DNA of 64,000 nucleotides from Pachyseris speciosa (taxonomy: Eukaryota > Cnidaria > Anthozoa > Scleractinia > Pachyseridae), in contig JAEMWC010000014.1 in the NCBI GenBank assembly GCA_016490735.1, forward strand, positions 1,272,501 through 1,336,500, given 5' to 3'. The notes under the pieces are model-generated. The model was not told the origin of the DNA and ran no database searches. It saw only the letters and a program-made list of their open reading frames with translations. A program made the position numbers and the translations under genes. The number at the start of each line of letters is the position of its first letter. The first letter of the stretch is position 1. Below, in pieces: positions 11,909 through 23,976 of this stretch.

Positions 11909-14900
11909 TGTTTTAGCGATCGTCGAGGCACAAGTGGTCAATAAATTTTCTGGCTGGATGATAACACATCTTAAACTTCAAGAAAAGCACGCAGTCATAA
12001 TTTGCACTACAAATTTAAGGACAGCTCCAAACATTCAACTAGCATTTACTTTGTCAATAGAAGCTTGTCTGTTTGGAAAAATTACACTCGTTTCGGATGT
12101 GTTGGCGGCAATTCGCACAAAGTGAATGAGTTCGCTTCTACCGGAGGTGAATTTTTTGCCGTCTCGTTATCGCACGGATGTCAGCCGATCCCCTAGTTAT
12201 CTCCACCCATGAAATAATTTTCATGTCAGTGGTTTTTCTTTTATTATGGGGGAGTCAACAGGTGCCAAAAGCAAGTGCGTTTTACCGGTTAGCAGGTGGT
12301 TGTCCAGAAAATAAAATAAATTGCGAAATATATCACTAATTATAATTCAAGGTCACCCTGAAGTAAGAGGCGTTATAACCTACTGAAGGCTATGACTGTC
12401 TTCTTGTCAAGGCAGAGACAACTTTACCCTTTTCTTTGGCTAAATGTATTATGCCAAAAAAGCTCCTTATAATGCATATTTCCAAGCCGTTCGCTAGTTG
12501 TTACGGTGAAAAGAGGCGTTAGTGGACAAATGTTATTGTGCGGATTAGTTATTCACTAAAATTAACCTACATACAGCAATAGCAACGTTGCTATGCCCTT
12601 TTGTTTCTCAAAACAGCCAGTTTCTTTTATAGCATGCTTAAAGACATTGTATGACCAGATTTAATATACGTACGAAAGATCTGAGGTCTCTTGGAGTAGA
12701 GATCTCCGTATGTCTGCTGATTTGGGATGCAAGTAAAAGCGACAGAAACTATGTAACAGCACCTGATTGTGTCTAAAATCTGCATACAGTCGATTGCGTG
12801 CAAGAAATTTATGCCGGTAAGCGCTTCGATGCAAAAACATATGTTAACTAAGTTTGCATTGATAAGTAAGAAAATCAATCAAATCAAATCAAGGAGGAAG
12901 GAACTTTTCTTTTTGGAGGTGATAAGTGGACATGTATTTGAGAAGAAAGAGCTGATCGTCTCTGCCCATATGGGGAAAATGAGTAAGATACGCGCCACTA
13001 TAGGGAACTGCCGCTGAACACATGTCAGTAGCACAAGCATGGGCGTGTGAATCGGTGATTTTTGAGTCCTGATTTCGCAACCCTTGATCGTGCTGACTAA
13101 AGGTCAGTCAAGCTACGAATGACATATCACTGCTAAATATCACCACATTTCTTCTTCAAAGCTTACGTTTTCCTTACAATGCAGGACTGTGGCGGTGATT
13201 TCAATTAGCAAAGATAAACACTCACATTATAGCGTTTTGTAATATTTTGGAGCAACATAAATTCCCCAAAGTTTACGTTTTCCGTGTAATGCAGAACTGT
13301 ATGATTTGGCAGTGATAAACAATCACACTAATGCGTTTTTGTAATCTAAAGGAGGACCTTGGAGCAATATAACACTCACAAGGCTTATCACCTCCTCCCC
13401 CTTCGAGACTCTCTTGTACTGATCTTTTTTTTTTAATTTAATTATTTCTTGACTTTTGTAAGAAAATCAGTTTGCACTGAATAAATTATGAGATACGGGA
13501 ACAATGGCTTCCCACCTTCACCCAAGTCGCCCATGCAAGCCATCGCCTGGTTAAACGTCTGGTCTAGTATGAAAACTATCTGTGTTCCGTCTCGCAGTTT
13601 TTCAACGGAGATTGGGATCGTTGGTTTATTCATAAAACAGTAGAACCCACAGCTTGACATCAACTGGTGCTGCGTGCTATGAGAATAATTATCACTGGTC
13701 ATGATACAACAAAAGGATCATTTAAGTTTCTCATGAGAAAATGGTCAACTCCGGACAGAGACATTACACCTGTTCGCTTAGATAACGACGGCTACATTTT
13801 CAACTAAAAGACTTGGCGCAGCCATTTAAGCCGGATCATTGAATACCAAAAGTCGAAGAGGGTTGAAATACTTTGAGAAAGGGAAGATTTGATGATAGTG
13901 GTTAAGATTAATGGAAAGAACAAGCTGACCGATTGTTCAGTCTCGGTTGGGAAAACACATAAGGGAACTCAGTGAAGTTGCGGAACGGATGCGAGTCAAA
14001 GAGAGTGCATGAGGTTTTTTTTTATAAAATGACAAGACTGTTTGAGATTCATCGTTTGTTTGAAAATTTGAACACGTTGGTGTTATTTGAGGGCGTAGGA
14101 GTGGTGCTAAGAGCTCCTCATGTACAGAGTCCGAGGTCAAACGATTATGCAATAGTTCCAATTTCCATACGGGTAATTCTATAAGCTACGCCGCTCAACG
14201 CTCTTCAAGAGCCCGAGTGCTATTCTGCGCGCGTCAGAGTTAAATGCCGAACTCGATCGTTGGTTAGACTTCGGAAAGGAGAGGGGTAACGGCTTTCTTG
14301 CATGCATGAATGTACATAGCGCTTGCGTGCATGTGGGTTTCTCCTCCTTTGCCGCCAGCTGTAGACACGTCGGTTTCGCCGCAAATGTTCCGCTATCGAT
14401 TTAAATCCCACGCAAGTGGCATTACCCACGCCGAGAATGGGAAATGGTGCTTGTATCGAAATGTATCGAGAATTTCTTCATTGCTTGATTTTGTCTAGTG
14501 CCTTCATCAATTTGGTCTGTAAATAAAATCACTGCGCTTTAAGCAGATATTTCTGAAGCTTGTTTGCAATTTCAAAACTGATCTCTGGGATGTTTTCTAA
14601 CTGCAGCGTCGTCCTTGGAGCAGAACGAGCTTGAATAGGTGACTCGTCACACGAAAACGGCCCCGTTAAACTTACAGCATTGCAAACGAAAGGGAATTAC
14701 AGTTTTAAAAACAGCCAGAAGCGAATGATTCGCTTCTGCAAGATGCTGCTCACAAAACCCAACGCTATAAGTGTGGCTTTTTTAAAGGCACTATGTCGTG
14801 CATGGTGATTTTAATGTTTTTTAGGTCAAATTAAAACCAAGTACCCTCAAATGCCATTGAAGAGAAATTTTTTCAATAAATAAATAGGATAACCTTGGTC

Positions 14901-15060
14901 CTCCACGTACAGCATGTCTTAATTGTAATCTGTGCAAAAGGATGGATTTCCCTCAGTTTAACTAGGCTAGTTGTCAGCAAGATTTTAGGGTATTCGGTTA
15001 GTTGCCAGTAAAACCCATCAGGTGAATGTTATTCGCTTATTACTTTGGACTGTAGATTAA

Positions 15061-15776
15061 AGTGTCATGAAGTTGGTTTGGTCATCTGACTTTTTCGTTT
15101 TCGTCAGTTCGATAATAATGCGGGAAGAGCAACAGTTACTTCCAGCCAATCTTTTGAAATGACCCGGAAGACTGAAGTTACGTAACTGAAAACAGATAGG
15201 GAAGCCCCTTTACACTGGGAAAATCCCCAGTGAACGACCCATTTTCGAATGAATCAAAATAAAGGCCGTGCCGTATTTCTCGGATCGAAATTGTGTCTAG
15301 GAGAATAATGTTTCTCCTTCTTCAAGTAATGGCCGTTTAAAGAGAGATACACACTCTAAATCAAATCTCCGCTTCAATTCAAAACATATTACAACAGTAT
15401 TAAACTTATGCATATACTCGCATCCGAATATCTTTTGTAAACATTCTCATTCACGAGCCAGTGCTGTGATGTCCACTACCGTGTTATGACCAGTGCACGT
15501 GCCATGCGCAATGCATCGCACTTGTTGATACGCGAGTTTCACGTGCAACACAGTGCTAGCAAAGTCCACTGTACTGATCGGCGTTTTTGTTGTTTTTAAA
15601 CAGACATATTTCCAAGAAATATTAAACTGAGATCAAGCGAAAAGCTGCCTACTGATGAAGAGGAGAAGCACTGCTTCAAACTCTCGGAGCAAATTATATT
15701 TTGCTCATGGATGACATATCTGCGGAGATGTATTGCTTTTCAATCCCTTAATAAATATATTAATTAATAGTAGCCT
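15061..15776. other. Unit A-only segment, indel relative to unit B
   Basis: Unit B jumps directly from the equivalent of 15060 to the equivalent of 15777 (at about 34776). About 715 bp are therefore either inserted in A or deleted from B. There are no terminal inverted repeats and no clear target duplication, so a deletion in B is the simpler reading. No gene is seen in the segment. Confidence 0.6.
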
Positions 15777-17548
15777 TACAATAATTTGACCGGCGGAATT
15801 CAAATATTATGCGAAGGTCAACCGCATACAAAGGTTTCAATGAGCGATTTAGACATCCCCCAAAACATTCCCAAGTGATTCAATCAGATCATACACGCAT
15901 TAACCCTCCGTTTTCCTCAGCATGACAGATAAATAAATAAATAAATAAACACCTGTAAAATATCATATTACTACCTTCCCGGGTAAGGACTCTGTAATGG
16001 CTATTTTATGGACAAATTTATTGGTCGCGTTTCATTCTTTCCTTCCCTCCTTCCATGAGCATCGTCACGACATAGTTTCCTTTTCTCCACGTCCTCGAGT
16101 GCATGATGGGTAATGAGCGCAAACTGAGAGGTGGGGGGGCAACTGTTCAATAGTTTGTAAGGAGTGAAATTCAAAAATGAATAATTCTTTCTGAATTTAT
16201 ACTTGGGTTTGAGTTTCTATACAGTCACACTTTTGCATTTCTCACCATTTTGTCCTAATTGCGTACCCATCGTGAAATCCAAGGCGTAAGATGGTCTACG
16301 GAAGTAACCAATTAAACATTTCTCTTCACACTGAACCAAGAAACTTTATGGACCGGCAACGCACAACTGTCTCAAATTTCACCAGTTCCCGCGGCTTGGT
16401 TTTCATTTGAAGTCCTTGTTTTCGCTTCGCTTTCCGTAATCCGACTCAAACGTCTCGCGGACACCCGTAGAGCCCTCAATTGTTTGGTTGGCTCATCCTG
16501 TAACGATGGATGAAAGTTTTCCAATCTTTTAGTGGCGGATCCAAGACTTAAAGAAAGCACAGTTGTTTGATGAAAGCTGAAAATCCGCGTTTAATCGCAA
16601 TTAGAAACAAATCTAGACACCATCCCCGGCACAGGCAGCAAAAACTATAAGATCAACCGCGAGTAAACCGGCAAAATAATTTTGCTGGTAGGTAGCCGTT
16701 GCTTGCGTCGAACTGTATTAAAATTGCCAGGTGACGGCTGATATTGAGAATTAAGTTTGGCTCCTTACCCTTAGAGTCAAATTTGTTTACTTTCGACTGA
16801 CTTACTTCGCAAAGAATAACGACATGTTGCGGCAAAATTTTAAGCTACTTTGATGGCGGGAAATCTCTTCAAATGGCCGGAAGAAGGCGTTACAGCCGTG
16901 TTAGATTCGTGGTAACGGAGACTACCGGAACAGGTTAAACCCCAAAGGTCTTTTGCTCCCAGTACTTTGAACTGCCATTAAATAACTATGTTGACTAATA
17001 TTGTGATTTGAGTTCGGCCACCTTCGACGCATTCCGACCATTTTGACTGCACTGTCTGAAGATGACAAGCATGAATCACTAAACAACGCCAGAATAAGCG
17101 GGATGAGAATGCATGAAATTGTAAGAGTGAAATAAAGAAAATACGAGTGGCGCTCGAGGTGAAAGCAATTGGAAGGACAGTTTTGCGGACCTAAGACGGC
17201 CTTTTCAGAAGAGCGTAATTTACTATAACTTCCCTACCTCATATCTCGTCTGAGATCACATCCTGACTGGAGTAGCTAGACCAGTAACCCTTCGTTTGAA
17301 GCACTCTAGCTTGCTTTTAATACAGTGAGGCTAGCCTCGTATTTTTCACTTGATGCTTCACCAGTGTGCCAGCATACTTGTTACAATGTTCGTCAACCAA
17401 ATATTGCTAGAAATCACAATTACTGATTAAAGATGAGGCTATAACAGTTTTAGTAAATGTGCGAAAAGCTGAGATGTATGGGATGTTGCACACTTGCAAC
17501 GAAGGAAATAGGAGACGTCTTCACGCAGGCTACATACATTCAACGCAG

Positions 17549-17554
17549 TTTATT
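17549..17554 (-). terminator. Poly(A) signal of family gene A
   Basis: AATAAA on the minus strand, about 380 nt past the stop codon. The word sits in a block conserved at the equivalent place in all four family members (36562, 50495 and 55900), which supports it as the polyadenylation signal. Confidence 0.55.
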
Positions 17555-17861
17555 TTGAATGTCAACGCATACTACAGTGAAATAATTTGAAACAATTCCT
17601 TTTTTTTTTTTTAACAATTCTTTACCCAAACAGCCGTCCCCTTACATTTCATTCTTCATATCACTGACTTAATCATGCTCACTAATTTAATAGAAAGTAG
17701 ATCTAAAGAAAACCTTCCCTAATTCTTAGTAAAGTCAGAAATTTCAGTAAATTCATTGGTTTTCTAAACTACACACTCCACTAATCATCAGCAAAAAATA
17801 AAGCTGTAGGTAGATTCTGATACGGTGGCATCTTTGTTTAAATGTTGTTAAATTCCGTTTC

Positions 17862-17933
17862 ATTTCAAAAGTAGTAAATGTTCTTGTCTTGACCTTTATT
17901 TCAAAAGTAGTAAATGTTCTTGTCTTGACCTTT
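17862..17933. repeat. 36-bp tandem duplication across the stop codon of gene A
   Basis: The same 36-bp unit occurs twice head to tail, at 17862-17897 and 17898-17933. Gene B has it only once. The copy boundary lies at the end of the CDS (stop codon 17932-17934). The duplication creates an extra minus-strand AATAAA at 17895-17900, close behind the stop. Confidence 0.75.
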
Positions 17934-18501
17934 ACCAGCCAATTTTAAAGTTGAAAACACCAATCTCAAACTCCAAGCCCTCTTTAGCTACAACCAAGCC
18001 TCCAACACCGGGGACGATGGCGCCAAAGCCACCATATCCAACTCGCAGTTTGCCTGACGCTCCTACTCCAGCACCAAGCTTGACAGGTCCAATGTCGACT
18101 TTTCCTTCCGCAACATTAACTTCACCGTTGACGTGCAATCCTTTTTTGCCAGCCTCATATGTACCTAGGGCACCCGGACCTTGCACTCCTAACCCAAATG
18201 GGCCAGCGTGGCATTCAGCCTCCACGACACTGCCTTCGAAACCAAGAAAGACACCATCTCTACTCCCTCCACTGCCCAAGAATCCACGAGGTCCGTCAGC
18301 CTGAGCGGAAACACGCTCCTCTCTATCCACTTCTCTGATTCGACCAGCGCTTACACTTGCAAAAGCACCTTCCATTTCACGGCAGCGAGGGCCAACATAT
18401 CCACTAGGACCTTCACGGTACCCAGGTTTGTTGAACTCCTCGTCCTCATCATAGTTTGAGTCAATTCCGACACTGTATCCATGTCCAACTGAAAAGTCCA
18501 T
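17932..18501 (-). CDS. Unrecognised Gly/Val-rich family protein A (189 aa)
   Basis: I do not recognise this family. The 189-residue protein has an acidic N-terminus (DEDEEF around residues 18-23), a middle segment with charged and Gly residues, and from about residue 85 a Gly/Val-rich half with alternating hydrophobic residues (for example GPVKLGAGVGASGKL, VPGVGGLVVAKEGL), ending FKIGW. There is no signal peptide or membrane segment. The pattern suggests short beta-strands, but that is inference. It is about 93% identical by eye to family member B and more distant from C and D. An acceptor AG (18514-18513) lies 11 nt upstream of the ATG, as in all four members. A conserved GTAAGT donor at 20222 and a TATA box at 20349 imply a non-coding first exon and a 1.7-kb intron. 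The frame is intact in all four copies, which supports a real gene. Confidence 0.8.
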   Translation of the reverse strand: MDFSVGHGYSVGIDSNYDEDEEFNKPGYREGPSGYVGPRCREMEGAFASVSAGRIREVDREERVSAQADGPRGFLGSGGSRDGVFLGFEGSVVEAECHAGPFGLGVQGPGALGTYEAGKKGLHVNGEVNVAEGKVDIGPVKLGAGVGASGKLRVGYGGFGAIVPGVGGLVVAKEGLEFEIGVFNFKIGW

Positions 18502-20222
18502 GGTGAGAAATACTACAACAAATAATAAACATTATGCTAAGAATACATTAGAATTTATGATCGGTGCGCACGCGGGAGGAGAAAATGACCCAAACTGTCA
18601 GACTTGCATGCACTATCTCCCCCCACCCCAGGGGATTATCTCTCATGTCGTCTAACGGTTGGGCCAGCTTAGGGCTTTCGTGAGTGATAGCACCAGTCGA
18701 ACAACAAACGTTGCCGCTACTAAATTCGAAGTTCCCCCCACCCCCACCCCATCCCCCTCCCAAAAAAAAAACAACGAACGCGAGCTATTATGGCGCAATA
18801 TATTACTGAGAAAACAATTTAATGACCACTATCTTATAAAACGACATACAGGACTGATCCGACTGATTAAACATGTTGCGAAACAACTCAGCAAGGTTTT
18901 GTAAACCGTCTTTGAAATGACCCCGCCAAGGGTACCGTAACAAACATAATAGACAACATATATTATTATAGGAAGACGGTAAAGTCCTAAGGTCCCTAAG
19001 CGACCTCAAGTAACTGCATCAGAGCACACAAGCAAAATACAACGCCTATATCTTCTTGTATTTCGACCGCAAAAAGCACGCAGGGTATTATCTGATATAA
19101 CGTCTTCCCGGTGAATGAGACTGGCATCAAAACACGAGTTATATCAGAGAACTTTTTTGCAGAGTAACTTAAACAATAATTGAAAGCTACAAGAATGATA
19201 TTGACAACATCAGAGTGTACTGATAGTTTTCCCGGAATTTGAAACAGTGAAATCTCAAGAGGTTATTGCTTTCAAACCAAAGTTATCTTCCCTTTTGAAC
19301 GGTATGACCATTATCTTCATGGACACCCAACGATTCAAATCAACCAAAAGCTGTAGAAAGGCATTTTTAATTACCTTATGGTGTTTGAAGTCTGTTTAAA
19401 GTGATGTTTGCGTTAGCTAAGAAGAATTTCATCCATTCGGGTTCCTTAGCTGAAATTTTAATTGGCCGCATGTAAGGGTACAAAACCTTCCTTTGAGAAA
19501 ATGCAAGCTGAAATGAACTTTCCACGATCTTTCTAGGGAACCATTTTCTTTCCCAAAATTCTAGCCGACGTTTTTGACTGCCAAAAACAGCAATTACGAC
19601 CTTTGCGAATACCTGAGGGGCTATGATTTACCCATTGTGAATCTTATAGGCCAAGTTTCAGCTACGAAAATCCGAGTGCATTCTTTAATCGCCGCCGAAA
19701 GCCTAAGGCGAACTACCCTCCACCGAACAGATATCCAACTTGTCGTTGGGTTCCCTGGTATCTCCTCGTGCTGGTTTCATTTATCGTTGTTCTGCTTTCG
19801 TTTTAATTTATGGCTGGCGAAAGCTGAGGGTGCCCGGGGAAGTGAAGGACGCTTATTTCCAAACCACTAAGTGAACGACTGGTTGTGCAAATTCACAGAA
19901 TCACTGGAAGACTGCTGCATGATCGCAATACTGACCAGATTTGTAACTTGATTTTGAATTCAGTGCCTCTAAGGCATTGCTTCCACTTTAGTTTTCCTTG
20001 TCATTAGAGCTCACCATCTTGGAGAGATTGTTTGACTCATTTATTTTTAGTGATATGGAAAGATCGAGCAACTGACTTTTGTTGACATCATAGCAATTAA
20101 TCCATGCGATTATTTATGAAGCAGGCCTGGCAGTGAAAAGCACGAAATCGAACGAAGGCAAAAACTGAGCAAATGGTGTTTCGCCGGTAAGTACTGTAGT
20201 AAAATTAACTCCGACCACTTAC
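18502..20222 (-). other. Inferred 5' UTR intron of gene A
   Basis: The inferred intron runs from the donor at 20222 (CTGAG then GTAAGT on the minus strand) to the acceptor AG at 18514-18513. The last 11 nt (18512-18502) are leader. Two stretches near the acceptor, about 18680-18730 and 18835-18950, are recognisably conserved in all four units although the rest of the intron is not alignable between A/B and C/D. Confidence 0.5.
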
Positions 20223-20349
20223 CTCAGCGGTCACCTTTCTTCACCGTTGTAAAGTCGTTGTGAGTCGGATAATAGGTTGCAGTCAAAGTGCAAGCTTTTC
20301 AGGAACAAACGTTCTTTGAAATCTCTTGGAAGAGGGCACCGTATTTATA
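20223..20349 (-). promoter_or_regulatory. TATA box and non-coding exon 1 of gene A
   Basis: TATAAATA lies at 20349-20342 on the minus strand. It is followed by about 120 nt that are conserved with 39928-40054 (unit B) and 60785-60913 (unit D) and end in a splice donor, GAG then GTAAGT, at 20223/20222. A transcription start about 30 nt past the TATA box would give a first exon of roughly 90-100 nt. Conservation of TATA box, spacing and donor in three units supports the call. Confidence 0.55.
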
Positions 20350-20497
20350 TCCTCCCATCCCACGATAAATGCCGGGAACGAAAGCTGTCGATCCGGGGAA
20401 TATCACATGATGAAACTTCCCCTGTTTCCTGTTTCCGGGAGAGATCAGTGGAAGAAGACGCCGAGTCAAGTTAAACGCTACTCCTTTCGAGTACTTT

Positions 20498-20553
20498 CCT
20501 CCTACGCAGACGCTCTTTGGGCTCGCTAGCCTAAAGACCTGCGTAGGAGGCTA
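20498..20553. mobile_element. Fold-back mini-element, TAGCCTCC family (A1)
   Basis: A palindrome of about 56 bp with arms CCTCCTACGCAG and CTGCGTAGGAGG. It is the copy orthologous to 40213-40271. In A the left terminus and target duplication are partly deleted (the bases GGACTATAG seen in B are missing). Confidence 0.65.
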
Positions 20554-20846
20554 TTTGGACTATGAATCATGAAAATAATTTTAAGTTCCGCTCTTCTTCC
20601 TAGCTTTGTGGTGGAATTTCTTTGTATGATGCGTAACAGGTGAGGGTTGATCTCGATTGCAAACCTACTTTGAAATGACCCGTAATAAGTTACTGAGCTA
20701 TGCTTTTGGGCCGCAGTTGAAAACGAGGTGGTTGAAAACAGATCGTGGAGCCTCTTAGAACTGGGGAATATCCCAGACAAAGACCCCTACCTTCAAACGG
20801 TCAATAAAATTTCTTAGAGATAAAATACACCCCTCCTCCAAATAAT

Positions 20847-20931
20847 TAGCCTCCTACGCAGACGATCTTTGGGCTCGTCACGCGTTCCTTCCCCGCGTGA
20901 CGAGCCCAAATAGCGTCTGCCTAGGAGTCTA
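20847..20931. mobile_element. Fold-back mini-element, TAGCCTCC family (A2)
   Basis: An 85-bp palindrome starting TAGCCTCCTACGCAGACG and ending with the complementary arm (GGAGTCTA, one change). The equivalent copy in B is 40565-40649, where the flanking 9-mers CCAAATAAT and CCAAAAAAT look like a diverged 9-bp target duplication. Confidence 0.7.
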
Positions 20932-21172
20932 CCGAAATAGGAAAACATTACTATTCCGGATTCAATCTTTAAAGGTCTTGTATTGCTAGTTTAACTCGCT
21001 ACCGAATAGATATCATATTAAAGACGGGTAAAATAAAGTCTTTCCTCTTTCCACGAGAAACACTGACCTCAGACATTTAATGCCAGGTATTTTCTCAAGG
21101 ACTAGGGTGTGTATCGCGTCCCCTAAACACGCCAACACAAGAAGTTCACTTTCCTTCAGTCAGCATCATGCT

Positions 21173-21232
21173 TAGCTTCCTACGCAGATGCTCTTTGGGC
21201 TCGTCACAAAGGAGTGTCTGCGTAGGAGGCTA
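21173..21232. mobile_element. Fold-back mini-element, TAGCCTCC family (A3)
   Basis: A 60-bp palindrome from TAGCTTCCTACGCAG to CTGCGTAGGAGGCTA. The flanks CATCATGCT and CAGTATGCT are a plausible, diverged 9-bp duplication. The orthologous copy is at 41213-41272. Confidence 0.65.
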
Positions 21233-21910
21233 CAGTATGCTCTCTGTTGTCAGAATCGTTGTGGTATTTGTAGAACCATTTCTGATATTGTTTGGTAACA
21301 CTGCTTACGATCGGTCGCACGGTACGTCTATAACTGTTTCTTTTTTAAGATTTTTATTAGCCACATCCAGTAGACTGTGTTTTGTCTACAAGGTGAAAAG
21401 CTTTTGTAAAGATCTTTGAGTCTGATAAGACCAATCTGCAACCCCAAGAGTCTAATATCTGTTTGACAGATCTGATTATCACAACAATCGTAACAATAAT
21501 GATATTTTTTTTATTTTGTGTACATTCTAAGGCTCATATCAGGGTAAAACCCCAGCTAAACAGGCGTATATCATGTGACAGCGCCTTGACCTAAAATACT
21601 CCAGTATTTCCCAGAATAACCGGAATATCAGTCCATGTCCAGAATAAGAAGGAAAGTACTTTTTTTTTTACTTTCCCATATAATCAGCTTAATTATCAAT
21701 CGTAAACATGGAGAAAACATAAATTATTTTTCTGTAAGGAGGACGAACGGGAAACGAAAGCAAATACTTCGTACTTTTAGTACTGTGCGGAGCGTTATAT
21801 CCTGCTAGCAGAGGTTTCTTTCTGGCAAGTCTTTTAGGATGTACGAAGTCGTTCGCGTCTCTTGTATTTCGCGTAGTCGGCTCGTTTACTTGCCCGAGAG
21901 AAACCTCTGC

Positions 21911-22152
21911 CACAAGCCGCTTACATTTCCCGTTGAGCATGCGCTTTACATACTTCCAAATTCCTGGAGGTGGATCACGTGACAAATAGGTTAAAAACCG
22001 GTTTAAACGAGTTTGTCAACTCATGCGCATCTATTTTTCACAGATTTGCTGTGCAAAAATGAGCCTGCGTGAGATTTACGTCATAATATCTATAGTAACT
22101 TGATCACGATCTAGCGCATGCTCAACGGGAAATGTAAGCGACTCGTGGCCGG
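21911..22152. repeat. Inverted repeat with about 38-bp arms
   Basis: Arms at about 21911-21952 and 22113-22152 share the core GCATGCTCAACGGGAAATGT in opposite orientation. About 160 bp lies between them. This could be a MITE or the hairpin end of a larger element. No coding sequence is present. Confidence 0.5.
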
Positions 22153-22588
22153 AGAAAACGCGAAAAAACCAAGTGACCTTGATCCGAAAATTTGATTGAA
22201 AATCTTGTTCCACTACCTAATCCTATGATCCTAAAAGTTTCCCACAAATCTTTTCCCACCGAAAGGAAGCCCAGAAAATGCCCAGCAAGAGAGAAAGAAA
22301 GCGAGGCAAGAAAAGCAAAAGAAAAGGGGAGGAGAGAAAGCGAAAGGTAGAAGGCAAGGGGGCAGTGAAACTTTGTTTTCTGCGTATGCCCGATAATGGA
22401 AAGCTAATATTAAGCATCAGGAACAAATGGCGCGATGAACTCCACCAGCAAACAGAGTTTTGGACAGTTTTGGTTCTTTTTGGCTAGAATCTGGGCAGAA
22501 AACGGCTCGACGAGCTTCAAGCGGTGTTTTTCGGCAAAATGCTCGGTAGTCAGTGGGTTAAATAGCTGATCCCCTGCTCCAGATAGTG

Positions 22589-23599
22589 CCTTGGGCCCGT
22601 TTCTCGAAGTTTCCGATAATTACCGGGCCCGTTAAGTCCCGGTTCAAACGTCGCATTTCACATGTGCCGAATATAACTCGAGAATTAACTGCATGTGAAA
22701 TGCGACGTTTGAATCAATTAAATTCGACTGTTTCGAATTAAATTCGACATACGTCGAATCCTCGACTGAAACAGTCGAATATTCGACTTAAGTTCGACAT
22801 TTGATTCAGACGTTCAGACGTTCAGATGTTCGGACAGTTTTATTTTCTGACGCGTTTTTAGTCCGAAATTAAAATCGTAGGAAATTTTTGGCAAGTAATG
22901 TACTCGCTTGACGTGCAGAAATTATTATTGTATGAGGCGCTTCGTGTTTGAAAGTGGGTGGAAAGAGGGAAAATCTGTGGCATATTGTGAGACGTGCTTC
23001 AATGAAACGAATAAAAGGCACGAGTCGAGTGAAGGCCAAGATGACGTTGTTGGCAATGAAGATATTATTTCAAACAAGCCGCATTCGTCAACTGGTAGCA
23101 CGGAAACAAAAACAAAAAGGTATTTATAGAGTTAATATATCTCCATGGTCAATGGTTTGAATGGCATGAGTCAAGCAAAATTGTTGCAAGAGGCTATAGA
23201 TAGGAGATTTCAGATTTGTTTGTTTATTTATTCTCAGAGTACAAAGTGCTGACAGAGGAGACTGGGAATATTGAAGGCGGAAGGAGTTAAATTCGGCACC
23301 ATTAAATTCGACGTCTGAATCAAATGCCGCATTTAATTATTTTAGTCGACTAAAATAGGAGTTATATTCGGCACATATGAAATGCGACGTTTGAACCGAG
23401 CCTAAGCTGTTTTTTTTTTTTTCCATTCCAGATGGTAGTTTCGAAAGTTTTGAAAATCATACAGTAAAGTCATCAGCTAAAGAAACAAAATGGTGTTAAT
23501 TAGAGGTCAGAACACACCCTACTTTTCTTGAGATTTTGATTTCAAAGTATGGTTTCGGGGCCGTTAAGTTACCGGGACTTTCGAGAAAGGAGCCCCAGG
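22589..23599. mobile_element. Outer element of a nested MITE pair
   Basis: The left end (from 22589, TTTCTCGAAGTTTCCG) and the right end (to 23599, CGGGACTTTCGAGAAA) are inverted relative to each other. A second element with its own inverted ends (22638-23403) sits inside. There is no recognisable coding sequence. Confidence 0.5.
22638..23403. mobile_element. Inner nested element with about 40-bp TIRs
   Basis: The left arm contains GGTTCAAACGTCGCATTTCA and the right arm contains its complement TGAAATGCGACGTTTGAACC, at the two ends of a 766-bp segment. Further palindromic words (ATTCGAC/GTCGAAT) lie inside. Short frames at 22908-23160 have no recognised domain. Confidence 0.6.
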
Positions 23600-23976
23600 C
23601 CCCTTATGACGAAAACACGTATCGTTCTAGTCTCGTACCAAGGCCAAGCGAAAGGGAGATCTGGTAAAGTTCAAAAGTACGCCATTTTTTATCGGCTACT
23701 GGAAAAAAGGCTACAGCAATCTAATTTATGCTCTGATTGGCTCTCAGTTTGGCGAAGTTTCATGTTTAAATGCCGGTTGTGAGGCGAGACAGCTGGGAGG
23801 AAAATTTGTTTGCTTCAGGAGGTTAGAAAGAATTATTCAAAAACTGTGAGATTTGTGTCGAACACACAGACGAATTTCCCAAGTTCTGTTGCAGATCTTG
23901 TTATGCCTAATACAACTAATAAGAACTTACCGTAGCCACAACATTTTTCTTATAATAATTGGAAAAAAATATCTCC

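Noticed and set aside
12769..13017. 82-codon frame identical in both duplicated units (also 32495-32743)
   Set aside because: The identity is explained by the recent duplication. The frame has no recognised domain, and other frames there are equally preserved.
17951..18304. Pro/Thr-rich plus-strand frame (repeated at 36909, 50826 and 56231)
   Set aside because: Antisense shadow of the Gly/Val-rich family genes. The Pro/Thr bias comes from complementing Gly and Val codons.
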